From positions 248,001-312,000 of the forward strand of contig JAKSZP010002652.1 in NCBI GenBank assembly GCA_022478985.1: a stretch of DNA of 64,000 bases, read 5' to 3'. Numbering within the stretch: the stretch's first letter is position 1; each line of letters starts with the position of its first letter. The notes under the pieces were generated by a model. The model was not told the origin of the DNA and ran no database searches. It was given only the letters and a program-made list of their open reading frames with translations. The position numbers were made by a program, and so were the translations under genes. Positions 21,616-32,039 of the stretch are shown one piece after another. The stretch is from Massospora cicadina. Lineage: Eukaryota; Entomophthoromycota; Entomophthoromycetes; Entomophthorales; Entomophthoraceae.

Positions 21616-22140
21616 GGTGGTCTTAGTTCACTTCAATATTCTGGGATTCTCTGTATGAAATGTTGAAAGCAAGCCCTGCATATCCTCATTGTACCACCCA
21701 TAATCAGATGGCCAAACTGAACGAACCAACAGTCTTTGGAGCAGCATATTCGGTGCTATGTTAATAGCTCTCAGAATACATGTGCAACAACTCTCCATTT
21801 GGCCCAGTTTAAATACAACAAATATTTACAGGCGTTCATGGGGTATCTCTGATGTATGCTAACCTAGGGTACAATCCTGCTTTCACCCTTGGACCTAAAA
21901 CTTGTTGTGTATTCCAGCTTCAGAAAACTTTGTTAAGAACATATAGAAGGTGTACCTCCAGGTCCAACAGCAGTTGAACAAATCCACTAATGATGCCAAA
22001 CGGTATGCTGACAAAAATTGTGCTGTGTTACCCCAGACTTTCAAGTAGCTAATTTGGTCATTGTTGACACCAAGAATTTGCATCTCAAAGTGCCTGTCTT
22101 AGGTTGGTGTGAGCGGGCAAGTACTTTCCTATCTCACATG
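21616..22140 (+). pseudogene. E4 integrase catalytic core, right half, and C-terminal domain
   Basis: From the M1 junction the frame reads FTSIFWDSLYEMLKASPAYP, then HCTTHNQMAKLNEPT (normally YHPQTDGQTERTN, so the catalytic Glu region is altered), and decayed sequence with FQVANLVIVDTKNLHLKVP, the 'GD-x-V-L-L-x-TKNL' strand. It continues 9,750-9,963 across M1. A TAG sits where Gln of the GSQFTS motif is expected. Confidence 0.8.
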
Positions 22141-22520
22141 TGTTAAACAACGGATTATTCCACGTGAAACTGACCTCCCATTGGAAAAACCACAACTCTT
22201 TTCACGCCTCCTCCTTTTCCCCATTTAAAATATTAGAAGCCTTTGGTGGTAGAGACTTACATGGTAGAGGGTGCACCAGAGTTTTAAGTGGAGCGAATCT
22301 AAACCTTATGAAGGGTCAATCATTAGTTTGCAGTATTTGATGTTATGGAAAGGGTTATCATCTTATATAGATAAATAGTTCTTCATCCATAAATTTCAAA
22401 AACTGTCAAGAACTGATTGCTGAGTTTAACTAGGCCAACCCAAAGGCAAACTCGCCTGCTTTTCTTCTGAAAGAGGCCATTGTAGCCATTAAGCTTCCTA
22501 TCCCACACAAAAATGTCTTT
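22141..22520 (+). pseudogene. E4 GPY/F tail and chromodomain
   Basis: GLFHVKLTSHWKNHNSFHAS followed by SFSPF corresponds to the chromovirus 'KL-P-W-IHNVFHVSLL-P' tail of integrase. In other frames LQYLMLWKGLSSY gives the chromodomain WKG motif and NFKNCQELIAEFN, a TAG and ANPKANSPAFLLKEAIVAIK give its C-terminal helix and end. The last part resembles E2's EFFEHYPKAAES...KKAIAAMKL, so E2 and E4 belong to related chromovirus lineages. The domain is spread over three frames with stops. Confidence 0.75.
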
Positions 22521-22571
22521 GGTAAAGGCCCCAGAAGGAGGAGTAGACCCTGTCCTTTTAAATAAGGGTAA

Positions 22572-23194
22572 TGTAAGGTCCTTGGCTCCCGCTATCAGGT
22601 TAGACAAAGGTGTATATCACTTTAGGACCAGAAAGAACTTAAAACCCAAGGCTTTTCCCATCACCAAACCTTAGACCTATGGAACACCCTGGATGTGAGA
22701 AGGGTGGCCGCAGCCTCCTCTTTTTGTCCAATACTTTCCCAAATCCTTTTACAACCCAAACCCATTCAAATGTCAAAATCTTCAGATTTTTTATTAAAAA
22801 ACAACTTTGCGTAAATTTTAAAGATCTAAGGAGCTCTCCACATTGTTTCCAGTTGTCTGTCACAAAAAGAAACTTAACCAGAAGCCAACCTGAGTGGGGA
22901 CAACTTACCTAATAATCCAAAATAAGAAAAAAGGTGAAAAGAAAAGGCTGAAGATGGGGATGAACCTGACACTCCATTATAAACTTAAGAAAGCGATTTA
23001 AGACATTCAGAATTTGGGTAAACATTTCATCAATGGGTAGGAACCATTGTCTGATACCATAAAGGCGATATTAGAGATCAAAACCATTAATTGCACAATT
23101 TCTGATTTTAAAATTTGTTACTCACTATTTCAGTTCAGCTTAGTAGCCTCCCTCCCCATCTAAGCTTAAAACCCAGCATCCTACCTTATGTAGG
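22572..23194 (+). repeat. Probable E4 3' LTR, interrupted at its end by P1
   Basis: AAGGGTAA followed by TGTAAGGTCC parallels the GAGAGTAA/TGTCATG start of the E2 LTR at the same distance from the chromodomain. Near the right end CTTAAAACCCAGCATCCTACC weakly resembles the E2 LTR tail. P1 begins at 23,195. No partner LTR was found, so the borders are tentative. I see no coding sequence here. Confidence 0.4.
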
Positions 23195-23531
23195 TGTTGG
23201 GATTTCACCAAATTTGCATATCTCCAAAAAATTTACTTCCTCAATTCCCCTGACATCATCAGAAGGAGTAATCAATCTATCACAATCTAACAAAGTTAAT
23301 GATCAATTGAATCCTGATCAACTGATTGAAGATTTGATCGTGCAGAGATTAATTCACTTTGATAGATTATAAACCATAAAAAAGCCTATAAATATTTCCT
23401 CTTATTAAAAATAAAAATTAAGTCGATTTTTAACCTGTATTTTCCTATTTAGTTTATTGCTTTTTTGGGAGCCGCCTAGTGTAACTTCAAGATTGAACCT
23501 GCCCCATTGGAAGTGTAATTCAAAACTTCCA
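23195..23531 (+). repeat. P1 5' LTR, 337 bp
   Basis: It starts TGTTGGGATTTCACC and ends CAAAACTTCCA. A CCTATAAATATTTCC TATA-like box lies near 23,385 and AAAATAAAAATTA near 23,406. It is homologous to the 3' LTR and to both M1 LTRs. Confidence 0.9.
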
Positions 23532-23534
23532 GAG

Positions 23535-23552
23535 TGGTGATCACTATAGGGG
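23535..23552 (+). other. P1 primer-binding site
   Basis: TGGTGATCACTATAGGGG, three bases inside the LTR, differs at two positions from the 18-base site of M1 and E6 (C-to-A and C-to-T). Confidence 0.75.
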
Positions 23553-24336
23553 GCACTCTTAGTTACGCACCAGTGACCACATATATCACCATAAATTCTC
23601 AATTTTTTTTCTGACGAGGCTCAAGATCAAGAGCAAGGTAGTATTTTACTATGGTTCCCTTCAATTGGAGCCCAAATCCCAAGATTACCCTCCACGTTGG
23701 AATTTTGGGCCAACTTGGAATTCTATAATCCTAACTTAAGTTTCTCCTCAGACTTTCAAATTCCACCTGAGGCCTTATGATATATCATTAATCAATTACT
23801 TGAAGGGGCTCTAATCCCTGGAATCTATTCTACCCAATATTGATCTAATGCAATACCTTCTTTATTGCAAGAAGTGCTGCAAACCTCTCAAATGCCAGGG
23901 ATTGGCTCCAAACAATATTTATAACAACTCGTACATCCTACATTATACCACTTGATACCTGTAGTTGGAATGCGCCATCAAGGGATGCTCAATTTACTAG
24001 AAGGACTCCAATCCTTGAATAATTGTATTACAAGTTTTTCAAGTCGGCTTCCAAGTTTAGCTGGGATAATCGTGATGCTATTATTAATAATCAAACTTCC
24101 CTCAACGAAGTACAACAGCAGCTCATTCAGTTTGATCAAGGGATATCAAATTTTACCAGTGTACAGTTTCCTAAAAAGGTTCAAGAGATCCAGAGGGCAT
24201 GGAGAGAGGGTGTTTCCTAACTCTCTGAGCGTGGTCAATCAATGGAGGAAAAATTTAGAACTCATCTTTTTCAATTGGAACAATTATACTCAGGTATTTA
24301 GTTTGGGTCAATGAAGAAGAGAAAAGCTCTGGAAAT

Positions 24337-24455
24337 ATGGGTCCTCCTGGGGTAGAAGGACCTCGTGGGCCAACTGGAATTGTAGGGCCCCATGGACCCC
24401 CAGGTGCAGATGGACCTCGTGGACCTTCAGGCGCTGATGGTCACTCAGGATCTTA
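24337..24455 (+). repeat. Collagen-like Gly-X-Y tract in P1 gag
   Basis: The frame reads MGPPGVEGPRGPTGIVGPHG followed by PPGADGPRGPSGADGHSG, about 12 Gly-X-Y triplets with Pro-rich X and Y. It is open and followed by SYQHINSLMNMMTHLHEQFF, a hydrophobic heptad-like segment, as in short collagen-like proteins with trimerising neighbours. M1 has the same arrangement. Confidence 0.9.
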
Positions 24456-25482
24456 TCAGCACATTAACTCTCTCATGAACATGATGACCCACTTACATGA
24501 ACAATTCTTTAAGGTGGCCAAAGAATGCAACCTAACCCCTGATGGGGTACCAATTTACCCCCTTTTGACTCTGCAGTCCCTGTCTGATGAATTGATAAAT
24601 TTGGGAAAGTGGGCCAAGGACACTGATATCTTACTACTTGCTTGCGAATCAAAAGGGGAATTGCTCCAAGTGAAAATTGAGACTCTGGAACTCAAAATAT
24701 AATGCACATCAGGAACAGATTTTTGAGCTATCTCGCCGACTAGATGAAAAAGTAGGGCATACTGATCTGAATCGTCAGATTAATGAAATTTGCACTGAAG
24801 TTGTTGGTCTGTACCCTCAATTTTCTTCTCAAGCTTCAGATTCTGTCTCTTATGTTTCTACTCAATCTGAACAACCTGGAGTGCATGTTTTGACTACCAA
24901 TACTTCCATGACTTTCAAGCCAGTATTCAAAGAAAAATACTCCCCAGGGGAAAGCATTATCTTCTTTCTCTATCTGTATGAAAAGGCATTAAGTGAGGCC
25001 ACGGATCACTAAAGAATGAATTACCTGCCTAATTGCCTTACTTGATTGGCTCAAGACATTATGGTTCCCACTTAATGACCTGCTCTACTTGGGCTCAGGT
25101 CAAAGAGGCATTGATCAAAGAATTTGGAAGTGAGCAGACCCTATCTTCGCAAAAACAGGCCTTTATGGGTATACAGCCCCACTGAAATGAATCTATTAAG
25201 GAATTTTCTCATCAGTTCTATTGGGAAGCTCAAACTCTAATTGCATGTGGTTGGTTAAACTTGGACAATGCAATTACCGCAGTTCTGTCAGCTTTTACTT
25301 CCAGAACTCAAATGCAAGTTTATCTGATCAGTGTCAAAAAGAATTTCCGAAGTATTTTGGATATTAAGGAGGCCTTATTGGAGTTGCCCCCTCAATTCTC
25401 TGAAAAACCCCAAGTTTATGAGTCTCCCAGACCTAGTCAGCCCAAAGTCTACGCCATGCCTGAGAACACTAGAGCGATCCAG

Positions 25483-25524
25483 TGTAATTACTGTCATCGC
25501 TACTTCCATACTGAGGATCATTGT
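25483..25524 (+). other. CCHC zinc knuckle of P1 Gag
   Basis: C-N-Y-C-H-R-Y-F-H-T-E-D-H-C fits CX2CX4HX4C and is intact. It is followed by a basic KRKQMRKRKE stretch, as usual for nucleocapsid domains. Confidence 0.9.
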
Positions 25525-25669
25525 TTTAAAAGGAAGCAGATGAGAAAAAGAAAAGAGATAAGACCAATAAGATCCTCCACCTTGATAATGATGTGAGTGC
25601 AGCACCTAGAGCAGCAAAGTTTGATCAAGTGTAATTAAGACTAAAATTCTTCCTATTCCTTGCCCTCCT

Positions 25670-26410
25670 TATTGGCCTTATCCTCTCAGTTCAGAAGCAC
25701 CATTACCCATATTGACTTCTGAATGAATCAAGTCAATGCCAAGGCTATCATAGATACTGGATCCCCAGTGAATGTTGTCTCGTCCAAATTGGTCAAACAG
25801 ATCAAATTAACCCCCAATATTTCTCATTATGAAGAATATGGCACCGCAGGACCTCAGAGTACTCGGTCTATTGGAGCTTTTTCATCCCTTCCTCTGAGAA
25901 TTATGAAATTAACCTTTACTATCCCAGCTATTGTACTCGATAATTTAGGTTATGACCTACTTTTGGGGACTCAATTTTTACGAGAATTTGATGGAATTAT
26001 TAACTACCCTGACTCATCGTTGTCTCTCTTGGGGTATCGAGTTCCCTTACTTTTATCTGATCACGCTTTCACTCAACGTCGGTTATGTATGCTAGAAGGA
26101 ACTAAAATTTCTTATTTGCTTCAGTATCAGGTTGAAGATCCTCATGTAAAATTACCTCCTACCATGGCTGATATTGAAGAGGGAATGCCTATATTATCTC
26201 TTGAGAAATTAGTTATTCCACCAAAATTACAAGTAATCACTATTACTTCTTTACACTTTTCGATTCCCAAGGGGCATTTGCTACAAGTCCAGGGCACTGT
26301 CAATCCTTCTGCCAAAGAACTCTTGCCTTGTCCTGGAATATTGGATTATGCTTATTCAGTCACTTTATCTGTCTTATTAGCAAACTTACTGATATGCCAA
26401 AATCAGTAGA
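25670..26410 (+). pseudogene. P1 aspartic protease and linker
   Basis: An open frame of 228 codons begins VNAKAIIDTGSPVNVVSSKL with the active-site DTGS, continues EYGTAGPQSTRSIGAFSSLP and VLDNLGYDLLLGTQFLREFD, and ends about 60 codons into the protease-RT linker (GTVNPSAKELLPCPGI). It is the longest open frame in the window. ILG-type strand and DTGS are intact, so the domain itself looks complete; only the surrounding polyprotein is broken. The next frame resumes at 26,328 with a small overlap. Confidence 0.9.
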
Positions 26411-27345
26411 TCGAGAGCGCCCAATTGCTTATGTCAAGATGTTACCCTTATCTCATATCTATGATGTTAAACCCTTTGGGAGTTTACAAGACTTTGGATT
26501 GGAGAGTGATCAGGAAATCCTTACTATGGGACCTGCTATTGGGAAACATCTCTCTAAGGAACAGGAGAAACAAGTGCTTCAATTATTGGATGAATATTCC
26601 GACATTTTTGCTAGGCATACTTATGATTTTGGGAAGATGAAAGGTGTAGTGCACACTGTTGAAACTGGTTATCGCCTTCCTATCCGTGCAAAGCCTTATG
26701 TAAATCCAAAGTAGAAGAATCCCAGGTTACTAAGGAGTTGAATCAATTTCTGGAGGCTGGATTATTGAAACCCTCCAATAGTTCCTGAGAATTTCCGTTG
26801 CTGTTGATTAAGAAGAAGGATGGTTCTCATCAAGTAGTTATGGATTACCATAGACTGAATGCTATTACTTGACAAGACAGTTATCCCTTACCTAGGATTG
26901 ATGATTCACTTAGATTGTTGGCTGGATTCACCTATTTTTCGGCCATGGACTTAGCCAGTGGATATTGGAAAATCGAACTGTCTTTAGAAGATCATGCCAA
27001 GTGTGTCCTGATATCGAGTGAAGGGTTGTTTGAACCAACTCACATGCCTCAAGGCCTAAGCAATGCCCCCGCAACTTTCCAAAGGGCCATGGACAGTATT
27101 CTTCAGGATTTAAAGCTTACTTGTGTTCTGGTATATCTTGATGACATTACCATGTTTTCCAAAACCTTTACTAAGCATTTAAACCATTTAAAAGAAGTTT
27201 TCAGCCGAATTCAGGGCTCTTCCTTAAAACTCAAGCCCTCCAAGTGCTCATTCTTTCAATATGAAATGGACTTCTTAGGACATCAGGTTTCAGCTAAAGG
27301 AATTTGACCCCTTGCGGACAAAGTTCAAGCCATCCAACAGATGCC
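26411..27345 (+). pseudogene. P1 reverse transcriptase
   Basis: Blocks in order: KMLPLSHIYDVKPFGSLQDF (linker), HTVETGYRLPIRAKPY, then a frameshift, LLEAGLLKPSN-type fingers with a TGA in place of Trp, VVMDYHRLNAIT with TGA for Arg (CGA to TGA compared with M1), YFSAMDLASGYWKIELSLED, MPQGLSNAPATFQRAMDSIL and VLVYLDDITMFSKTFTKHLN. Both catalytic motifs (AMDLASG and YLDD at 27,134-27,145) are intact. FLGHQVSAKGI ends with TGA, again where Arg is expected. Confidence 0.9.
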
Positions 27346-27960
27346 TCCTCCCTCTTCTTTACGGGATATTCAAGTCTTTCTTGGTATGGTTGGGTATTAC
27401 CAGCAATTTATTCCCAACTTTGCTGATATGGATGAACCCTTATTTTATTTATTGCAAAAAGGAGTGTCTTTTCGTGTAGGGTTCAGCTCAAGAACAGTCT
27501 TTCAATTCTCTGCATATCGCTTGATGAAGGCACCTGTTCTAATTCACCCCCGGTTTGATAAGCCTTTCTTTCTACATAAGGATGTAAGCAATGTCACTAT
27601 TGGGGCTTTTTATCTCTGTGTGATGAAGAAAATAAGGATCATCCTGTTGCTTACTATAGTAAAACTCTGTCAAAGGCCGAACGAAATTATAGTGTTACAG
27701 AGTGGGAAATTTTTGGTGGTAATTTTGGCTATCAAGAAATTTCAGCCCTTTTTATATGGTACCCATTTCAACATTATTACTGACCATTCCTCCTTACGAT
27801 GGCTGCAGAATATGAAGAATCCTGATGGGAGGTTTGCCCGTTGGGCTTTATGATTGCAAAATTACGATTTTTCATTGTTCATCATTCAGGTGCTCAACAT
27901 CAGAATGCGGATGGGTTATCCTGACTACCTATTCTGACCTTGGAACCAGAAAAATAAGAT
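27346..27960 (+). pseudogene. P1 RNase H
   Basis: After the thumb (PPPSSLRDIQVFLGMVGYYQ) comes APVLIHPRFDKPFFLHKDVS with the first acidic position, a decayed middle (frameshift where SKTLSKAERNYSVTE is expected) and HFNIITDHSSLRWLQNMKNP. A TGA follows at 27,851 (ARWAL then TGA; other copies have a codon here) and HHSGAQHQNADGLS ends the domain. RNase H would remove the RNA strand during cDNA synthesis. Confidence 0.85.
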
Positions 27961-29165
27961 CACTTGTATAAACTTATTGGATGACTTGAATTATGGGATT
28001 GAGAGACTGAAGAGGATCAAGCCTATCTAAAATCAATTACCAAGAAGCTATGATTCAAGATGGATATTTGTATAAGAAGGTCAAGTCTAAGTGGTTGCCT
28101 CTCCTACATCCCAACTCCAGGTTCCATGCTGTAATGGAAGGTCATGAACAAATAGGCCACAGTGGGTTGAAGGAAACTCAAGAATGGTTGAAGACTCAAT
28201 ACTATTGGAACAACATGACCGAGTTCATTTGGGAGACTCTTGACTCATGTCTTACTTGCAAACGTCATTGAACTACCAACTTTACTTATCAACATCAAGT
28301 CATTTCCCCAACTAAGGCATTCAAAGTAGTCAGCATTGATGTTGTAAGGCCTTTTTCTCGAGGAGTGTATGATCATCAGTATATCATTATGGCCGTCAAC
28401 CATTTGACCAAATGGGCTGAGGCCATTTCAAAAGCTACCCCTTTGGCTAAGACTACAGCCTTATACCTATATCAGCATATTATTTCCCAACATGGATGTC
28501 CAAAGGTCCTTATGTCAGATAATGGGACTAATTTCACCTTGCAGCTTAGACAGGAGCTATCAAAATTATTTAACACATTCAGCGCTTTGTTGTCCCATAT
28601 AATCCATCCATAAATGAGGCCATTGAACGAGTTAATGGAACCTTAATCTCGATTTTAAGGAAAATGGCCTTGACTGATCTGACTCAGTGGAATTTTTATT
28701 TACCTAGTGCCTTGTTTGCTTATCAGACAATCTATCACTGCATTATCAAGATGTCCCCGTTTAAGTGTATATATGGGTGAGACCCCTCAGTCCCTTCTAG
28801 TGTTCAGACTATCCTTGAAGAAATCATCTCAGAAAATTCTGATTTATTTATGAGAAATTTGGCTGATGAGATTATTCATCTCCAGGCTCAAGTAATGAAT
28901 TCAATTGAAACCACCACTCGAAGAGAGACTCTACAAAGCAATCAGCATAAACTAGTCTTACCTGAATATCAGATTAAAGATTATGTTATGTATTATCATT
29001 CTCAGCCAGGTGGACAGACTGAAAAGCTGGGAACTAATTGGTCTGGTCCTTATAGAGTTATATTTTGAAAAGGATTAAAAAATTTGATTGTTCATACTGA
29101 TACTGGCATTATGGTAAATCATATTCATCCTAGGTTTTTAAGAAGTCATCCTCCACCGTGATCAA
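27961..29165 (+). pseudogene. P1 integrase, GPY/F type without chromodomain
   Basis: The zinc module is GHEQIGHSGLKETQEWLKTQ with YYWNN and CLTCKRH (HHCC intact). The core has VSIDVVRPF (first Asp), VLMSDNGTNF (second Asp) and, after a stop and shift, NEAIERVNGTLISI (catalytic Glu region). The C-terminal part reads GQTEKLGTNWSGPYRVIF, then TGA, and ends with HIHPRFLRSHPPP near 29,160. No chromodomain is present before the polypurine tract. Stops at 28,271 and others break it. Confidence 0.85.
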
Positions 29166-29168
29166 ATC

Positions 29169-29180
29169 TTGAGGGGGAAG
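29169..29180 (+). other. P1 polypurine tract
   Basis: TTGAGGGGGAAG lies directly before the LTR start TGTCAGG. Confidence 0.8.
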
Positions 29181-29517
29181 TGTCAGGAATTCACCGAATT
29201 TGCATATCTCCAAAAATCCCCTTCTTCAATTCCCCTGATATCATCAGAAGGAGAGAGTAATTTATCACAATCTATCAAAGTTAATGATCAATAGGATCCT
29301 GATCAACTGGTTGAATATTTGATCGTGCAGAGATTAATTCACTCTGATAGATTTTGAACCGTAAAAGAGCCTATAAATATTTCCTCTTTTTGAAAATAAA
29401 AATTAGGTCGATTTTTAACCTTTATTTTCCTATTTAGTTTATTGCTTTTTGGAGAATCCGCCTAGTGTAACTTCGATATTGAATTTACCCCATTGGAAGT
29501 GTAATTTAAAACTTCCA
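29181..29517 (+). repeat. P1 3' LTR, 337 bp
   Basis: TGTCAGGAATTCACC...TAAAACTTCCA, the same length as the 5' LTR. The start TGTCAGG agrees with M1, so the 5' LTR's TGTTGGG is the mutated one. TATA-like CTATAAATATTTCC lies at about 29,371. Confidence 0.9.
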
Positions 29518-29772
29518 GACCAATATAGACACCACAGTCTAACACAGTTTGGGGTAGGGTTCTGGTCCTGTTTCATGACCAACATGGGTTTGGAAGAAGG
29601 AACAAGCTCGCCAGCATATGGAGCGGATCATTTAAGATCATTGAGAAAACTGGGGTTGACGCCTACACTATTAAAGAACCTGTGGGGGTTGAATTATTAA
29701 CCAAATACACATGAAGTTCCTCTGACCATACAAACAATAAAAACCTTATCGTCCAGTTTAGGAGGGGGTAAT
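29518..29772 (+). pseudogene. E5 integrase C-terminal fragment and polypurine tract
   Basis: The frame WSGSFKIIEKTGVDAYTIKE is the GPY/F module with Ser for Pro. It is followed by decayed sequence and, at 29,760-29,772, the purine run AGGAGGGGGTAA before a TGTCGC. The remainder of E5 is not seen upstream because P1 abuts it. Confidence 0.65.
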
Positions 29773-30233
29773 GTCGCAATTCTGATATGACTGGATGATA
29801 ATCATGGGACGGTTAGGGCGGGTTGAGACAAATCCGTTGAAATGAGATTAGTTAAGATTATTTGAGTGCCTTGAGATGAGGCGAGATTGGGATTTAATGG
29901 ATTAATTATTGGATTGCCTCAAAATAAGGCGATCAGACAATGTTGACAATTGTTGAATATGAATTAAATCGCCTACAATTTAGGCGATAGGGAATTAAAG
30001 AATAATTAGCTAAAACAAGGAGAATCGGTGGAACCAAATAGCCCAAGCAACGAGTGTGGTATCATCTGAAGCCGCTGTATATGAGCAAAATGGGCGATTA
30101 AGAGGGGTTGTTGGTTAATAGGGAAAAGAGAGCAAGTTAGAGAGGATCTGAGGAGTTTAATATATTAAATAAAGTATTGTAGTGGGAGCAAGTGCCCCAT
30201 AGTTATCATTTTAACATTTAATCTATTGTTACA
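29773..30233 (+). repeat. E5 3' LTR, 461 bp
   Basis: It starts TGTCGCAATTCTG after the polypurine tract and ends ATCTATTGTTACA. AATAAAG near 30,170 may be the poly(A) signal. No partner is in the window, so the right border rests on the TG...CA rule and on the start of E6 coding soon after. Confidence 0.6.
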
Positions 30234-30299
30234 AAGGGCCACGATCATCATATCATTGGTCCTATTGATCAGTGGCTAAACCCTGTGCAGACCTCTTAT

Positions 30300-30900
30300 G
30301 GCGTATCCCCAGGATTCCGCCAAAATTACAACACTCTATCTCCATGTTGCAGGAGTGCCGAGCTAGAATCTTCTATACTAGTTCATCTTCATCGGCCCAT
30401 GCGTCAGGAGTCATTAGGAGGTCATGCAACCTCTCAGCTTCGCTATTGTCAAGGTGAAGGACAGGCAGCTGCGTCATCCCATCAACGTTCATATGGCATG
30501 TCCCAGCTCGGTGCTCAATGGTCATATTGTAATTCTGGAGCTTAGGAGCCCAGAGAGCCAACCGCCCAGTGTGATCTCTCATATTCTGCAACTACTTCAA
30601 TGAGGTGTGGTCAGTAATTACTTTAAATGATGTCCCATAAAGAAAAGGGCGATAGTATTTGACTGCAAGTAAAAAAGCAAGGCACTCTTTTTCCATGATG
30701 CTGTAGTTGCGCTCATTTTGAGAACATCTTGCTGAAGTAAGATATGGGATGGCATACTCCATTTTCATCCAACTAAACCAAGATAGCTCCAACAGCATAA
30801 TTGGAGGCATCTGTGAATAACATAAAGGTTTGTCATAGTCAGGGTGGAGGAGGATTGGCCTTTGTAACAGCAAGTCCTTCAGGGTCTCAAATGTTTCTTG
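30300..30900 (-). pseudogene. E6 RNase H
   Basis: Minus frames give LLQRPILLHPDYDKPLCYSQ, SQNERNYSIMEKECLAFLLA, YYRPFLYGTSFKVITDHTSL and, in the next frame, LALWAPKLQNYNMTIEHRAG with MNVDGMTQLP (normally ADGLSRLP). This is a complete set of RNase H motifs with one frameshift near 30,592. Confidence 0.85.
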
Positions 30901-31780
30901 TTCAGCACCTCAATGGAAAGGGGTGTTCTTCGCCAAGAGACGTACAAGGGGCTCACTAAGTTGGGCGAATTTGGGGATGAATTGATGGTAATACCCCATC
31001 ATACCCAAGAATACTTGTATGTCACAAAGAGTTTTGGGCTCAGGCAAATTATTTTCGCTTCCACCTTGTCAAAAAGGGGCTGAATCTCATCTTGAGAGAT
31101 AGTGTGCCCAAGGAAATCCAATTTCTTTTGGAAGAAGGTACATTTGGAGGGCTTCAGCTTGATTTTAAAGTCCCAAAAGCATTATAAACACTTCCTTTAA
31201 AATGTGCAAGGTGCTCATTGAAGGCCTCAGAAAATACTGTGATATTGTTGAGATAAACAATCACACAGCTCAGCTTGAGATCCTGAATATTAATATCCAT
31301 TGCCAGCTGAAAAGTGGCCGGTGCACTACACAACTCCTGAGGTAGCCAAGTGGATTGGAACAAACCCTCTATGCAGATAAGGACGAACTTTTCCTAATCC
31401 TGTGAAGAAAGGTCCATATGCCAATATCTACTAGCCAAGTTTATGGCGGAGAAAGAGATTTAGACTTAGAGAGCTGGGACAAAACGTCCTCAGTGCGGGG
31501 GATAGGGTAGCCGTCCTTCTTGGAGAGGTTGTTCATCATATGGTAATTCATCACTATCCAATGACCTCCATTTTCCTTCTTTATCAATAGGAGCGGGGAT
31601 GAACAAGGGCTTTGGGAAGGCACCAACAACCCAGGGTCTAGCAGCTTTTTGAACTCCGTCCAAATCTGTAGCTCCTCAATTTATGATTTGCGGTAGGGGT
31701 TGGAGTGGATAGGTTGAGAATCACCAATGTCAATGGTATGAGATCAACCCTTCATGTGCCTATAGTCGGTGTCAGAGTTA
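30901..31780 (-). pseudogene. E6 reverse transcriptase
   Basis: Minus frames carry SSPLLLIKKENGGHWIVMNY, KKDGYPIPRTEDVLSQLSKS, FQSTWLPQELCSAPATFQLA and LKLSCVIVYLNNITVFSEAF. The catalytic loop is YLNN, so both aspartates have become Asn (two G-to-A changes on this strand), and the MPQGL motif has become LPQEL. The 31,380-31,440 part with the first Asp is decayed. Confidence 0.85.
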
Positions 31781-32039
31781 TAAATGATGTCGCTATAGGA
31801 CTCTAGTAAGGTGTAGACTTTATCCGCCTCATCCGGGGTTAGTTCATCAGAGATTTGAACAGAAGGTAGGGTACTAAAGATTGGTCAGCGGGTAACCCCA
31901 TATCCGCCATAGATCCAATACAGTGAACTTGCTTTATTCCTTAAGGGGAATTGAAATACCCCTTTCAATCTCTTGATGCTTTTTTACAACATATCCTTAT
32001 TAGTGAGATATCCTAGCAGAAAGTTGATAGGTCATTGAT

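Larger units (their letters stand above)
23590..25640 (+). pseudogene. P1 gag: N-terminal region, collagen-like tract, capsid-like part, zinc knuckle
   Basis: Readable pieces in order: an N-terminal part homologous to M1 (NSQFF...EAQDQEQG), a middle piece with LNEVQQQLIQFDQGISN, a Gly-X-Y tract (24,337-24,455), a coiled-coil-like stretch (LEIKYNAHQEQIFELSRRLD-type), then TMTFKPVFKEKYSPGE, a capsid-like segment with ITAVLSAFTSRTQMQVYL and finally the CCHC knuckle. Frameshifts occur near 24,700 and 25,010. Gag would package the RNA; the position of the Gly-X-Y tract before the capsid part is odd for the family. Confidence 0.8.
23195..29517 (+). mobile_element. P1: complete Ty3/gypsy retrotransposon, M1 family
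   Basis: Two 337-bp LTRs (23,195-23,531 and 29,181-29,517) enclose PBS, gag with collagen-like tract and CCHC knuckle, protease, RT, RNase H, integrase with GPY/F motif, and a polypurine tract. It is the most readable element of the window but has many stops and frameshifts. Its LTRs differ at roughly one position in ten by eye, so it is old. No matching target duplication is seen (GTAGG before, GACCA after), which suggests mutation or recombination between copies. Confidence 0.9.

Noticed and set aside
24337..24702. Possible host collagen-like gene
   Set aside because: The frame lies between the P1 LTRs, is followed by the capsid-like region and CCHC knuckle, and M1 has the same arrangement, so it is part of Gag.
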